Assembly (NCBI GenBank): GCA_030562195.1
Contig: JAUJPP010000002.1
Location: 5,580,001 to 5,644,000 of the forward strand
Direction: 5' to 3'
DNA from: Nipponacmea schrenckii
Lineage: Eukaryota > Mollusca > Gastropoda > Lottiidae
DNA: 64,000 nucleotides
Position numbers and translations under genes: made by a program
The notes under the pieces: model-generated
The model's input: the letters and a program-made list of their open reading frames with translations, nothing else
Database searches by the model: none
Told to the model about the DNA's origin: nothing
Part shown: piece by piece, positions 43,690-56,996 of the stretch
Position numbering within the stretch: position 1 is the stretch's first letter
Layout: every line of letters begins with the position of its first letter

Positions 43690-46087
43690 TTGTACATGTC
43701 TAAGATTTCGGTAGGCTATTTACATAAATTCCAAACCAAATTTTAAGTAGGTAGTAAGATGACAATTTGTCATGAAATTTAAACTCTCTATATTCAAATT
43801 TAAACATTATTTTGTAACTTTGGTTGTAATTAACATAGAGAGAAAATTCAAGCTATGTGATAATTTGCTTATTCACAGCTTTATAAAGAGATATTTTTTG
43901 AATTTGTATGCAAAAATTTTACAAAAAAATAAATTTTATTAGGGTTATCAGATTATATCATTAGATTAATTTACTCTTTGGCCACCTGTGTGCGTTGAAC
44001 CGTGACTAAAGTGGTCAATAGTTCATCTGTGTTTTATAAGACTTATATGTCTGCTACTCTTCACATGCCTGTATTTGACATTTTTTTTATAAAATCATTT
44101 CTATTTAAGATACGAACAAAATTCGAACTGATCAATGACAAGCGAATTTACTTCTTTAACTTGATGCATGGTTTGAATTTGAATGGAAATATTTTAAGAA
44201 ATTACATAATCAGATTAATTTGTTCCCCAGCTCAGTGATTTGACAAGTAGGTGTGAAAATTTAAACCACCAGTTTTACTGACATGTTATATAACAGCCTT
44301 TAACACCCTGACTGATCAATTTGAAACAGATTTTATGAAATAAAAAACCCAAAATTGGTATTTATTTTGTTAATTTATCTAAAATTAATGCTTAAATTTT
44401 CATGGTAAAACGACCATGTCGCATATCATTTAAGAGACAATTTAATTTGGAGTCCAATGATGTATACCACATTGATGTGGGATGAATATATTTTATGTTA
44501 GTACTGGAGTTGTAAAATTTAATTTTGCTTTTTTAAAATATGCTTCTGCACTTTTGGCATATATCATTTATTGAAGAGTTTTGAGGCTATTATAAAACAG
44601 AAAATCTCAAGTCAATGTGTTCATAAGGAAATGTAATATTGCCGTTCAAAGTTTCAAAAATGTCAGAATTCGGTTGGCTATAAAACCCAGAAGTTGATAT
44701 TTTTCATTCAATATTGTCATATCTATAGACAGCTGAGGTCAAGGCCATTCTATATGGAAAATTTCAAGGTCATTGAAGGTGAAGGTCACAAGATATAGAA
44801 TTTCAAATTTTCAAAAAATTCAAACGGGCATAAAAATAAATTTATGTTCGAAAATCAAAATTCTGTTTCAAACATCCTTTAGATAAGGGAGCAAGGTTTT
44901 GATAGATACCAAAATCATACAAATCGGATAATAAATGACGGACTAATTAAATTTTAAAGAAAATTTGCCATTCTCTGAAATATGGCGCATGCGCAACTAG
45001 CAATTGGAATTTTTTTCTTCTCGAGGGATGCAAATTATTTTGTATATTAATATATACTGTTTTTGCTTACATTCTTGAATTACACGGGATGTAGGGTCGC
45101 CTGAAATGAGATAAAAAAACCGGAAGTCCCCACGCCCAAACCGAAAGTGATCAAAAAATTTTGATGATATATTTTTATTTGTGTTGCGTATCTATCTATA
45201 TCCTGTAAATTTCAGATCGATCCGAACATTAGAGCCCGAAAGTGTAACATAACCGTCCAAAATTGCAAAATAGTCAGATTTCGGTGGGCTATAAAACCGG
45301 AAGTTAATATTTGTCATGCAATATCAGCACATCTATAGACAGCTGAGGTCAAGGACATTCTACATCTCAAATGTCAAGGTCATTGAAGGTCAAGGTCACG
45401 AGATATAGAGTTTTAAATTTTCGAAAAATTCGAACGGGCATTAAAAAAATTCAAATTCGAAAATCAAAATTCTGTTCCCAACATTTTTTAGATAAAATAT
45501 CAAGGTTTCGATAGACACCAAAATCATAAAAATCGGTTAATAATTGGCGGACTTATTAAATTTTTAAGAAAATTTGCTATTTTTGAAAACTGCGCATGCG
45601 CAACATTCAATTTAATTTTTCTGCATCTCAGGGGATTAAAATCATTTAGTATAGCTAAAATATACTGTTTTTGTTTAGAATCTTGAATTACATAGGAAGC
45701 AGGGTCGCCCGACATGAGACGAAAAAACCGGAAGTCCCCACGCCCAAACCGGAAGTGATCAAAAAATTTTGATGATGTAGTTTTAATTGCGCTGCCTATC
45801 TATCTATATCCTGTAAATTTTAGACCGATGCGACTATTAGGGCCCGAGCTAGCTTGAAATCTTATTTGCATATTATGCAATTAGCCACTTTTGGGTTAGC
45901 GAAAATTTCATGTTAGACATTCAATTTTGATTCCAGCCCATATAAAGACCATTGGTGAAAACAGAAATAGTCTATCTTTTTCCGTTTGGGCTAGCGAGCT
46001 TCCCAAAAAAAAAAAAAATAAAAAAAAAAATAAAAAAATAATCCGAAAGAAAACAAAGCGTGACAAATTTCATTTGCCACGCAATAA
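43690..46087 (+). repeat. Repeat R, plus copy, with internal ~606-bp duplication
   Basis: It begins 'gtacatgtctaagatttcgg' and ends 'ccacgcaa'. Two internal copies of a ~606-bp block start near 44655 and 45260 (both with 'ggctataaaacc' and 'acagctgaggtcaagg'). An A-rich run lies at 46006-46041. No coding content. An inverted, shorter copy lies at 62084-63421. The short motif 'gcgcatgcgcaac' occurs in both internal blocks (44987 and 45592). Confidence 0.75.
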
Positions 46088-48200
46088 CTCATCAATTTAT
46101 TTTTCGATTTGTCTGATTTTCAATAGGCTTCATCCTTAAGTAATAACAAGCAATCACACCAAATTTCATGTAAATCCATCAAGAAACACACTCTTAATCG
46201 TGTTCACAACAAATTTTCAACAACAAGGGCAATAACTCATTGAATATTTTTCAATTGGTCTGATTTTCAATAGGCTTCTTCCTTGGGTTATAACAAACAC
46301 ACTCAACAAATTTGGTCAAAATCCATCAAGAAATGTGGTCTCTATCGTGTCGTGCAGACAGACAGACAGACAGACAGACAGACGGACAGACAGGGGCGAC
46401 TACAACATACGCCCACATTTATGTGTGGGCGTATAAAAACCAGTTATATCGAAAAAATTTAATATTAGTTATTGCCCTTGCTTTTGAAAACGCGTTCAAC
46501 TTTTTGGCTTATAAACATTCTAGAAGGCACAATTCATGATCAATATTGACAAAACTAGCTGAAATTGTTTGTTATCACCCAGAGATGAAAATTAAAATAT
46601 ATCTAATTTGAATTATTGACCTTGTTCTTTAAAATTTGTTTTATTTTTGTCTTGTAAACACTCTATATGGCACAATTCTTGTCCGGTTTTGATGAAACTT
46701 GGTGTGAGAGTGTCTTTTAACTCGAGGATGAATCGTATTGAAAATCAGCGAAAGCAAAAATATTTAGTATGAGTTATTGCCTTTGTTCTTGAAAACAAGT
46801 TCAATCTTAGCTTGATAACACTCTAGAAAGAATAATTTTTATACGCCCACATGAAATGGGGGGTGTATATTGTCGTCACCCACGTCCATCCGCCCGTCGG
46901 TCCGTCCGTCCACAATCGCTCGTAAACACTCTACAAGGTGCAATTCTTGAAGGATTTAATTGAAACTTTATATCAATGTTTATGTTCACTCAAGGATGAA
47001 CCCTATTTAAAATTAGCGAAATCGGAAAAAATTTAGTATGAGTATTTGCCCTTGTTCTTGAATAGCTTGTAAACACTCTACAATGTGCAATTCTTGCCTG
47101 ATTTTGATGAAACTTGGTGTGAGAATATGTTAAATCTCAAGGATAAACCCTATTGAAAATCAGCGAAATCGAAAAACATTAAGTATGAGTTATTGCCCAT
47201 GTTCTTGAAAACGCGTTCAATTTTAGCTTGTAAACACTCTTGAGAGAACAATTCTTAATGGATTTTGATGAAACTTGGCTTGGGTATTTGTTCTCACCCA
47301 AGGATGAAGCCTTTTGAAAACCAGTAAAATCGAAAAAAATTTAATATCAGTTATTGCCCTTGTTTTTGAAAACGCGTTCAATTTTTGGCTTTAAAACACT
47401 CTACAAAGCACAGTTATTGTCCGATTCTGACAAAACTTGTTGAAATTGTTTAATATCACCCAAGGATAAACCCTTTTGAAAATAGAAAATATTGAAATAT
47501 ATTTGATACGAATTACTGCCCTTGTTCTATAAGATAGCTTGCCAGGCAAGGTAATATACGCCCACTGGCAGAGTTGATTTTGAATAAAAAATTTTCAGTA
47601 AGGTAACAATTGGTGGACTAAAATATTCAACCTTCCGCCATATACTTTTTTTCTAGGGTCTCTATTTTCATTAAAAACTGTCAAGAATTGTACCTAATAA
47701 CAACTCATTAAATATACTAGCAGCATTGATTTTGAATGAAAAAAAAAATATACATATACTTCTTTTCAAAAACAGAGCAATAATTGATATTAAACAAATT
47801 GATTACAAATACTCATGCCAAGTTACGTCAAAATTGCTCAAGAATTGTAACTAGTAGTGTGTTTACAAGGAAAAAATCGAACACATTTTATAAAGCAAGG
47901 GCAATAATTCCTATCAAATATATTCGATATATTTGATCTTCAATAGGGTTCATCATTTGGTAATATTAAACAAGTTTTGTCAAAATCGGTCAATAATTGT
48001 GCTTTGTAGAGAGTTTACAAGCCACAAATTGAATGCGTTTTCAAAAACAAGGGCAATAACTGATACTAAATAATATTTCAATTTAACTGAATTTCTATAG
48101 GGTTCATCCTTAGGTGATTACAAATACTCATGCCAAGTTACGTCAAAATCACTCAAGAATTGTGACTTGTAGAGTGTTAACAAGGCAAAAATCCAATTCA
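46088..48200. repeat. Monomer arrays with A and B blocks in mixed orientation
   Basis: 46088-46440 is a short array ending in GACA repeats (46345-46395) and a variant A palindrome. 46441-46837 is minus orientation; an A block (plus) at 46838-46915 leads into a minus array to 47530. A B block (plus) at 47531 is followed by decayed plus monomers to 48200. Confidence 0.7.
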
Positions 48201-50383
48201 TTTTTATACGCCCACATGAAATGGGGGGCGTATATTGTCGTCACCCACATCCGTCCGTCCGTCCGTCCGTCGGTCCGTCGGTCCGTCCGTCCGTCCGTCC
48301 GTCCACAATTGCTCGTAAACACTCTACACGGTGTAATTCTTGACGGATTTAGATGAAACTTAATATGAGTGTTTATGATCACGCAAGGATGAACCCTATT
48401 GAAAATCAGCGAAATCGGAAAAAAATTAGTATGAGTTTGTGCCCTTGTTCTTGAATGGCTCGTAAACACTCTACAAAGTGCAATTCTTGACCGATTTTGA
48501 TGAAACATGGTGTGAGAGTATGTTATAACTCAAGGATAAACCCTATCGAAAATCAGCGAAATCGAAAAACATTAAGTATGAGTTATTGCCCTTGTTCTTG
48601 AAAACGCGTTCAATTTTAGCTTGTAAACACTCTTGAGAGAACAATTTTTTAATGGATTTTAATGAAACTTGGCCTGAGTATTTGTTATCACCCTAGGATG
48701 AAGCCTATTGAAAACCAGTCAAATCGAAAAAAAATTAATATCAGTTATTGCCCTTGTTTTTTAAAACGCGTTCAATTTTTAGCTTGTAAACACTCTACAA
48801 AGCACAGTTATTGACCGATTTTGACGAAACTTGCTGAAATTGTTTAATATCACCAAAGAATGAACCCTTTTGAAAATAGCACATATCGAAATATATTTAA
48901 TAGGAATTATTGCCCTTGTTCTATAAAATGTGTTGGATTTTTGCCTTGTAAACACTCTACAAGTCACAATTCTTGAGCAATTTTGACATAATTTCGGCAT
49001 GAGTAATCACCTAAGGATGAACCCTATTGAAATTCATTTAAATCGAAAAATATTTAGTATCAGTTATTGCCCTTGTGTTTGAAAACGCGTTCAATTTTAG
49101 CTTGTAAGCACTCTAGAAAGAACAATTCTTAATGGATTTTGATAAAACTTGGCTTGAGTATTTGTTTTTACCCAAGGATGAACCTTATTGAAAATCAAAT
49201 AAATCGAAATATATTTAGTGTCAGTTATTGCCCTTGTGTTTGAAAACGGGTTTAACTTTTTGGCTAATAAACACTCTAGAAGGTACAATTCATGACCTAT
49301 GTTGACAAATCTCACTGAAATTGTTGGATATCGCAAGGGATGAGCCTAATTGAAAATTAAAAATATCAAAATATATCTAATATGAATTAGTGCCCTTGTT
49401 CTTTTAAACGCGTTCGATTTTTGCCTCGTAAACACTCTACATGGCACAATTCTTGATGAATTTGATGAAACTTGGTGTGAGAGTGTGTTATAACTCAAGG
49501 ATGAACCCTATTGAAAATCAGCTAGATTGAAAAAATTTTTAGTATGAGTTACTGCCCTTGTTCTTGAAAACGCATTCAATTTTAGCTTGTAAACACTCTA
49601 GAAAGAACTATTCTTAATGGATTTTGATTAACTTTGGCTTGAGTATTTGTTTTTACCCAAGGATGAACCCTATTATAAATCAAATAAATAGAAATATATT
49701 TAGTGTAAGTTATAGCCCTTGTTCTTGAAAAGTGTTCAATTTTAGCTTGTAAAGACTCTAGAAAGAACAATTTGTAATGGATTTTGATGTAACTTAGCTG
49801 GAGTATTTGTTGTCTCCCAAGGATGAACCCTATTGAAAATCCAAAAATATTTAGTACAAGTTATTGACCTTGTTTTTGAAAACGCGTTCAATTTAACTCG
49901 CAAACACTCTAGAAAGAACAATTTTGAATGGATTTTGATGAAACTTGGTTTTAGTATTTGTTTTCTCACAAGGATAAACCCTATTGAAAATCAGATAAAT
50001 CGAAAAATATTTAGTGTCATTTATTGCGCCTGTTTTCAAAAACGCTTTCAACTTTTGGCTTGTGAACACTCTAAACATTCCTTTTTGACAAAACCCGCTG
50101 AAATTGTTTAATATCAACCAAGGATGAGCCTTATTAAGAATTAAAAATATCAAAATATTATTAAGGGTGAACCCTATTGCAAATCATAAAAATACCGAAA
50201 AATATTTAATGAGTTGTTATTAGGTACAATTCTTGACAGTTTTTAATGAAACTAGAGAGCCTAGAATAAAATAGGTTGGTAGGTTGAATAATTCATTCCA
50301 CTTATTGTAACCTTACTGAAAAGTTTTTATTTGAAATAAATGCTGCCAGTGGGCGTATATTACCTTGCCTGGCAAGCTATCTT
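48201..50383 (-). repeat. Complete A-array-B unit, minus orientation
   Basis: It starts with the A block and a run of 'ccgt/ccgtcggt' repeats (48245-48303), continues with about a dozen minus-orientation monomers, and ends with a B block (50230-50383). The flanks ('aaatccaattcatttt' and 'atagaacaagggcaataat') are the two parts of one interrupted monomer, so the unit inserted into an existing array. About 2.18 kb. Confidence 0.8.
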
Positions 50384-53300
50384 ATAGAACAAGGGCAATA
50401 CTTCGTATTAAATATATCTCGATATTTTTTATTTTCAAAAGGGTTCATCCTTGGGCTATATTAAACAATTTCAGCAAGTTTTGTCAAAATCAGACAATAA
50501 CTTCTTTGTATAGTGTTTACAAGCCAAAAATTGAACACATTTTCAAAAACAAGGGCAATAAATGACAATTTTTTTCGACAATAATTTCTTTTTGATTTAA
50601 CTGGTTTTCAATAGGCTTCATTCTTGGGTAATAGCAAATACTCAAGCCAAGTTTCATCAAAATCCATTAAGAATTGTTCTCTCGCGTTTACAAGCCAAAA
50701 TTAAATGCGTTTTCAAAAACAAGGGCAATAACTCATGCTAAATGTTTTTCACTTTCGCTGATTTTCAATAGGATTTATCCTTGAGCAATAACATACTCTC
50801 ACACCAAGTTTCATCAAGATAGCTTGCCAGGCAAGGTAATATACGCCCACTGGCAGCATTTATTTCAAATAAAAACTTTTCAGTAAGGTTACAATAAGTG
50901 GAATGAAATATTCAACCTTCCAACCTATTTTTTTCTAGGGTCTCTAGTTTCATTAAAAACTGTCAAGAATTGTACCTAATAACAACTCATTAAATATTTT
51001 TCGGTATTTTTATGATTTGCAATAGGATTCACACTTAATAATATTTTGATATTTTTAATTCTTAATAAGGCTCATCCTTGGTTGATATTAAACAATTTCA
51101 GCGAGTTTTGTCAAAAAGGAATGTTTAGAGTGTTCACAAGCCAAAAGTTGAAAGCGTTTTTGAAAACAGGCGCAATAACTGACATTAAGTATTTTTCGAT
51201 TTATCTGATTTTCGATAGGGCTTATCCTTGTGAGAAAACAAATACTAAAGCCAAGTTTCATCAAAATCCATTCAAAATTGTTCTTTCTAGAGTGTTTACG
51301 AGTTAAATTTAACGCGTTTTCAAAAACAAGGTCAATAACTTATACTAAATATTTTTCGATTTTCATTAGGGTTCATCCTTGGGAGACAACAAATACTCCA
51401 GCCAAGTTACATCAAAATCCATTAAAAATTGTTCTTTCTAGAGTGTTTACAAGCTAAAATTGAACGCGTTTTCAAGAACAAGGGCTATAACTGACATTAA
51501 ATATATTTCTATTTATTTGATTTATAATAGGGTTCATCCTTGGGTAAAAACAAATACTCAAGCCAAAGTTAATCAAAATCCATTAAGAATAGTTCTTTCT
51601 AGAGTGTTTACAAGCTAAAATTGAATGCGTTTCCAAGAACAAGGGCAGTAACTCATATTAAAATTTGTTTCGATTTCGCTGATTTTCAATAGGGTTCATC
51701 CTTGAGTTATAACAAACTCTCCCACCAAGTTTCATCGAAATCCATCAAGAATTGTGCCATGTTGAGTGTTTACGAGACAAAAATCGAAAGCGTTTAAAAG
51801 AACAAGGGCAATAATTCATATTAGATATATTTTGATATTTTTAATTTTCAATTAGGCTGGCTCATCCCTTGCGATATCCAACAATTTCAGTGAGTTTGGT
51901 CAATATTAGTCATGAATTGTACCTTCTAGAGTGTTTATTAGCCAAAAAGTTAAACCCGTTTTCAAACACAAGGGCAATAACTGACACTAAATATATTTCG
52001 ATTTATTTGATTTTCAATGAGGTTCATCCTTGGGTAAAAACAAATACTCAAGCCAAGTTTTTATCAAAATTCATTAAGAATTGTTCTTTCTAGAGTGCTT
52101 ACAAGCTAAAAATTGAACGTGTTTTCAAACACAAGGGCAATAACTGATACTAAATATTTTTCGATTTAACTGAATTTCAATAGGGTTCATCCTTAGGTGA
52201 TTACAAATACTCATGCCAAGTTATGTCAAAATCGCTCAAGAATTGTGACTTGTAGAGTGTTTACAAATCAAAAATCCAACACATTTTATAGAACAAGGGC
52301 AATAATTCCTATTAAATATATTTCGATATGTGCTATTTTCAAAAGGGTTCATTCTTGGGTGATATTAAACAATTTCAGCAAGTTTCGTCAAAATCGGTCA
52401 ATAACTGTGCTTTGTAGAGTGTTTACAAGCTAAAAATTGAACGCGTTTTAAAAAACAAGGGCAATAACTGATATTAATTTTTTTTCGATTTGACTGGTTT
52501 TCAATAGGTTTCATCCTTGGGTGATAACAAATACTCAAGCCAAGTTTCATCAAAATCCATTAAGAATTGTTCTCTCAAGAGTGTTTACAAGCTAAAATTG
52601 AACACGTTTTCAAGAACAAGGGCAATAACTCATACTAAATATTTTTTGATTTCGCTGATTTTCAATAGGGGTTATCTTTGAGTTATTACATACTCTCACA
52701 CCAAGTCTCATCAAAATCGGTCAATAACAGTTCTTTGTAGAGTGTTTACAAGCCAAAAATTGAACAAGTTTTCAAGGGCAATAACTGACACTATTTTTTT
52801 TTCGATTTAACTGGTTTTCGATAGGCTTCGTCCTTGGGTGATAGCAAATACTCAAGCCAAGTTTCATCAAAATCCATTAAGAATTGTTCTCTCTAGAGTG
52901 TCATCAATATCAGTAAAGAATTGCACATTGTAGAGTATTTACGAGCCATTCAAGAACAAGGGCAAGAACTCATACTAAATTTTTTCCGATTTCGCTGATT
53001 TTCTATAGGGTTCATCCTTGCGTGATCATAAACACTCATATAAAGTTTCATCTAAATCCGTCAAGAATTACACCTTGTAGAGTGTTTACGAGCAATTGTG
53101 GACGGACGGACCGACCGACAGACGGACTGACAGATGGACCGACGGATGTGGGTGACGACAATATACGTCCCCCATTTCATGTGGGCGTATAAAAATGAAC
53201 GCGTTTTCAAAAACAAGAGCAATAACTGATATTAATTTTTTTCGATTTGACTGGTTTTCAATAGGCTTCATCCTTGGGTGATAACAAATACTCAGGCCAA

Positions 53301-54870
53301 GTTTCATTGAAATCCATTAAAAAATTTTCTCTCAAGAGTGTTTACAAGCTAAAATTGAACACGTTTTCAGGAACAAGGGCAATAACTAATACTAAATGTT
53401 TTTCGATTTCGCTGATTTTCAATATGATTCATTTTTGTGTTATAACACACTCTCACACCAAGTTTTATCAAAATCGGTCAAGAATTGTGCCATGTAGAGT
53501 GTTTACGAGACAAAAATCAAACACGTTTAAAAGAACAAGGGCAAAAATTCATAAAAGATATATTTTGATATTTTTAATTTTTTTAGGGCTCATCCCTGGG
53601 TGATATCAAACAATTTCAGTGAGTTTTTTCAACATTGGTCATGAATTGTGTCTTCTGTCTTATAAGCCAAAACGGTTTTCAAACACAAGGAGGATTAATT
53701 GACACTAAATATATTTCGATTTATTTGATTTTCAATAAGGTTCATCCTTGGGTAAAAACAAATACTCAAGCCAAGTTTTATCAAAATCCACTAAGAATTG
53801 TTCTTTCTAGAGTGCATACAAGCTAAAATTGAACCCATTTTCAAACACAAGGGCAATAACTGATACTAAATATTTTTCCATTTAACTAGGGTTCATCCTT
53901 AGGTGATTACAAATACTCATTCCAAGTTATGTCAAAATCGCTTTAGAATTGTGACTTGTAGAGTGTTTACAAGGCAAAAATCCAACACATTTTATAGAAC
54001 AAGGGCAATAATTCGTATTAAATATATTTCGATATGTGCTATTTTCAGAAGGGTTCATCCTTGGGTGATATTAAACAATTTCAGCAAGTTTTGTCAAAAT
54101 CGGTCAATAACTGTGCTTTTTAGAGTGTTTACAAGCAAAAAATTGAACGAGTTTTCAAAAACAAGGGCAATAACTGATTAATTTTTTTTCGATTTAACTG
54201 GTTTTCAATAGGCTTCATCTTTGGGTGATAACAAATACTCAGGCCAAGTTTCATTAAAATCCATTAAAAATTGTTCTCTCCAGAGTGTTTACAAACTAAA
54301 ATAGAACGTGTTTTCAAGAACAAGGGCAATAACTCATACTAAATCTTTTTTGATTTCGCTGATTTTCAATAGGGTTTATCCTTGAGTTATAACGAACTCT
54401 CACACCAAGTTTCATCAAAATCAGTCAAGAATTGCACATTGTAGAGTGTTTACATACCATTCAAGAACAAGGGCAAGAACTCATACTAAATTTTTTCCGA
54501 TTTCGCTGATTTTCAATAGGGTTCATCCTTGCGTGGTCATAAACACTCATATCAAGTTTCATCAAAACCAGTCAAGAAATGCACATTGTAGAGTGTTTAC
54601 GAGCCATTCAAGAACAAGGGCAAGAACTGATACTAAATTTGTTCCGATTTTGCTGATTTTCAATAGGGTTCATCCTTGCGTGATCATAAACACTCATATC
54701 AAATTTCATCAAAATCTGTTAAGAATTGCGCCCTCTAGAGTGTTTACGAGCAATTGTGGACAGAGGTACCAACGGACGGACCGACAGACGGACAGGGTGA
54801 CGACAATATACGCCCCCCATTTCATGTGGCCAATTAAGTACAATTCTTGACAGTTTTTAATGAAACTAGA
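50384..54870 (+). repeat. Monomer array containing a complete B-array-A unit (50816-53194)
   Basis: After a short plus array, a B block at 50816 starts a 2.38-kb unit ending in a GACG run and inverted A block (53095-53194). A further plus array ends in another inverted A block at 54762-54832. B-block-proximal sequence (50816-51300) is nearly identical to 40297-40790 and 63422-63920. Confidence 0.8.
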
Positions 54871-55452
54871 GACTCTCACACTCATTAAAATATGTTAAAA
54901 AAAATTATAGTAGCTTTGATTGCGCCAACAACAAAAGTTGACCTATAAAAATCAAATAACTCAAAAACTGTTCATTTACAAACCAAGTGCAGTAACTCAA
55001 AAAACTTTAATTGAAATTGTCAAATTCGAATTTGACTGCCCTCTTGTCAATTCCAATGCTTAAACCAAGTTTCATCAAAAGTCCACGGCAATAACTCATA
55101 AACTTTCAAATTCAAACTTGACTACTGACTTATCGACTCCAATGCTCATACCAAGTATCATCAAAATCCATTGAAAATTGTGGCTTCTAGTGCACCCACA
55201 ATAAAAATTTTACGCCATTTTGACCAACTTGACCAAGATCTTATACATATAAATAATCACACTAAATTCAATTAAAATGTAATCGCTATTATAAATACTC
55301 TCTTTTTAGGACCGATGGATGATTGGACAGACCGACCGGCTGAAATATACGACCATCTTACATGCATATGCAACTAATCACAGAACCAAGGGGTTTCAAA
55401 ATTGCTAAATTTTTGTTTATTATAACTTGTCATATTTGATTTATTACATATA
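54871..55452. repeat. Family 2 remnant and unassigned flank of the Ngaro element
   Basis: Diverged family 2 units ('tgaccgccgtctt'-like) at 54880-55260, then about 190 bp without recognisable features before the Ngaro A1 repeat. Confidence 0.5.
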
Positions 55453-55638
55453 TAAACATTATTGTCCGATAATGTGTTTTATGGCAACCGGAAGTTTAGT
55501 TTGTTTGTTGACATCTCGTAAGTTATCGCGTATGCACGTGGGAAGTGTCGTCTGCTTCAGATTTATTACTTTCGCGCCCGACACAGCACTGAGAAATTTA
55601 CTAGTTATTAATTTTAAGAATTTGTGTAATTCGAGTGA
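55453..55638 (+). repeat. Ngaro A1 split direct repeat
   Basis: 186 bp starting 'taaacattattgtccgataa', repeated at 61071-61257 with very few differences. Confidence 0.9.
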
Positions 55639-55784
55639 AAGGTCGAATTCTTTTATCTGTTTTTCTCTTAGTACGTGTCGTTGGGCGTCGTGTATGGTAC
55701 TATTTCAGAGTTTTAACTGGTGTTAAATGGTCTGTGGCTGGTCTAACCTTATCTTATCATTACCGGTACATCTTTAAATAAAAA

Positions 55785-56468
55785 ATGGCGGCCGTAGCGC
55801 CTGTTTCAGACAAAATAATGTTGTTCACACGGGAAGGAGAATCGTTATCTCATGTGCCAGTTTCAAATCCTGTAAAGATAGTTCTTTTCGGCAGTTCACA
55901 TGTTAAACGGTTTCAGGCTTACATAAACCGTGAATCTGCACGATCTAACCTTGGTATTGACCCACGTGTCTGTAGTTTCAAAATGTTTGGCTACGGAGGA
56001 TTGCGAGTAAGGTTTGACCGCCATGACCGTCTTTATAAACAAGGCCAAGTTAGATTTGGAGGAGCAAACTTGGTGTTTATCCAAATTGGCACCAATGATA
56101 TTGCCAATGAAAGTTGTGAACCCCATGTACTAGCCAAAGATATTTTTGAATTTGCAAAGTGTGTGCTTCATAATTATGGACCTCATAGTGTGATCATATC
56201 ACAATTACTTTACAGAATTACCGTTCCTTTTCCTGATTACAATAGTAGAATTCTTTCTACAAATAAAATTTTACATGACATGTGTAAGCATCATGAACAA
56301 ATAAGTTTTTGGCGCCATAAAGCAGGTTTGCTTTCTCGCTCTCTGGATCTGTATACCGCAGATGGGGTTCACCTTTCTGAGTTTGGCTATAAGCGTTACA
56401 CCAGAAGTGTACGTGATGCAGTCCTCAGGCACATTCGTTGGCTTCTTGCCAACCAGTCTGTGACTTGA
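55785..56468 (+). CDS. SGNH/GDSL-type hydrolase of the Ngaro element
   Basis: 227 codons, intact, from ATG at 55785. The SGNH blocks are in order: block I 'VLFGSSHVKRF' with the nucleophile Ser (residue ~35), block II Gly in 'FGYGG' (~68), block III Asn in 'QIGTNDI' (~102), and block V Asp-His in 'DGVHLSEFG' (~195). A family of esterase-like hydrolases is known in Ngaro-type and some CR1-like retroelements; the substrate and role are unknown, and membrane lipid or acyl esters have been proposed. No signal peptide, so it would be cytoplasmic. It is upstream of gag as a separate frame, ending about 530 bp before it. Alternative starts downstream would lose block I, so this start is kept. Confidence 0.85.
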   Translation: MAAVAPVSDKIMLFTREGESLSHVPVSNPVKIVLFGSSHVKRFQAYINRESARSNLGIDPRVCSFKMFGYGGLRVRFDRHDRLYKQGQVRFGGANLVFIQIGTNDIANESCEPHVLAKDIFEFAKCVLHNYGPHSVIISQLLYRITVPFPDYNSRILSTNKILHDMCKHHEQISFWRHKAGLLSRSLDLYTADGVHLSEFGYKRYTRSVRDAVLRHIRWLLANQSVT

Positions 56469-56477
56469 TTGCTTTTT

Positions 56478-56840
56478 ATTCCGGAGTCACTCCGGTGAGT
56501 TTATTAATATTCCGTCAGTCAGTTCGGTTGTTTTTATCCATTATTATTAGTTTCAGCCGATGAGCTTAATTGATTATTATTCCGGAGTCACTCCGGTGAG
56601 TTTATTATTATTCCGTCAGTCAGTTCGGTTGTTTTTATCCATTATTATTAGTTTCAGCCGATGAGCTTAATCGCTTATTATTCCGGAGTCACTCCGGTGA
56701 GTTTATTATTCAGTTTCAGCCGATGACCTTAATTGATTATTATTCCGGATTCAATCTGGTAGCTTATGTTGATTATTATTCCGGCTCAGTCCGGTGAGCT
56801 TGTTCATTACTCTGGAGCTTATATTGGTTATTTCGGACTT
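56478..56840 (+). repeat. ~100-bp tandem repeats between hydrolase and gag
   Basis: 'attccggagtcactccggtg' recurs at 56478, 56579 and 56690 (spacing ~101 and ~111), with degenerate copies near 56743 and 56776. Each unit contains the palindrome 'ccggagtcactccgg' and 'gtttcagccgatgagcttaa'. Confidence 0.85.
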
Positions 56841-56996
56841 AGTTTTGCTGAGCTTATTAGATAATCATTCAATTCCAGTTGGTATTCCATTGGTATTACA
56901 ATTTTTTTTTTTTCATTTCTGTTTTGGTACATTCATAATTATTACGTTTTATATTCCAGAATATACTGGTATTGAATATTTCAGTCATAAGTTAAT

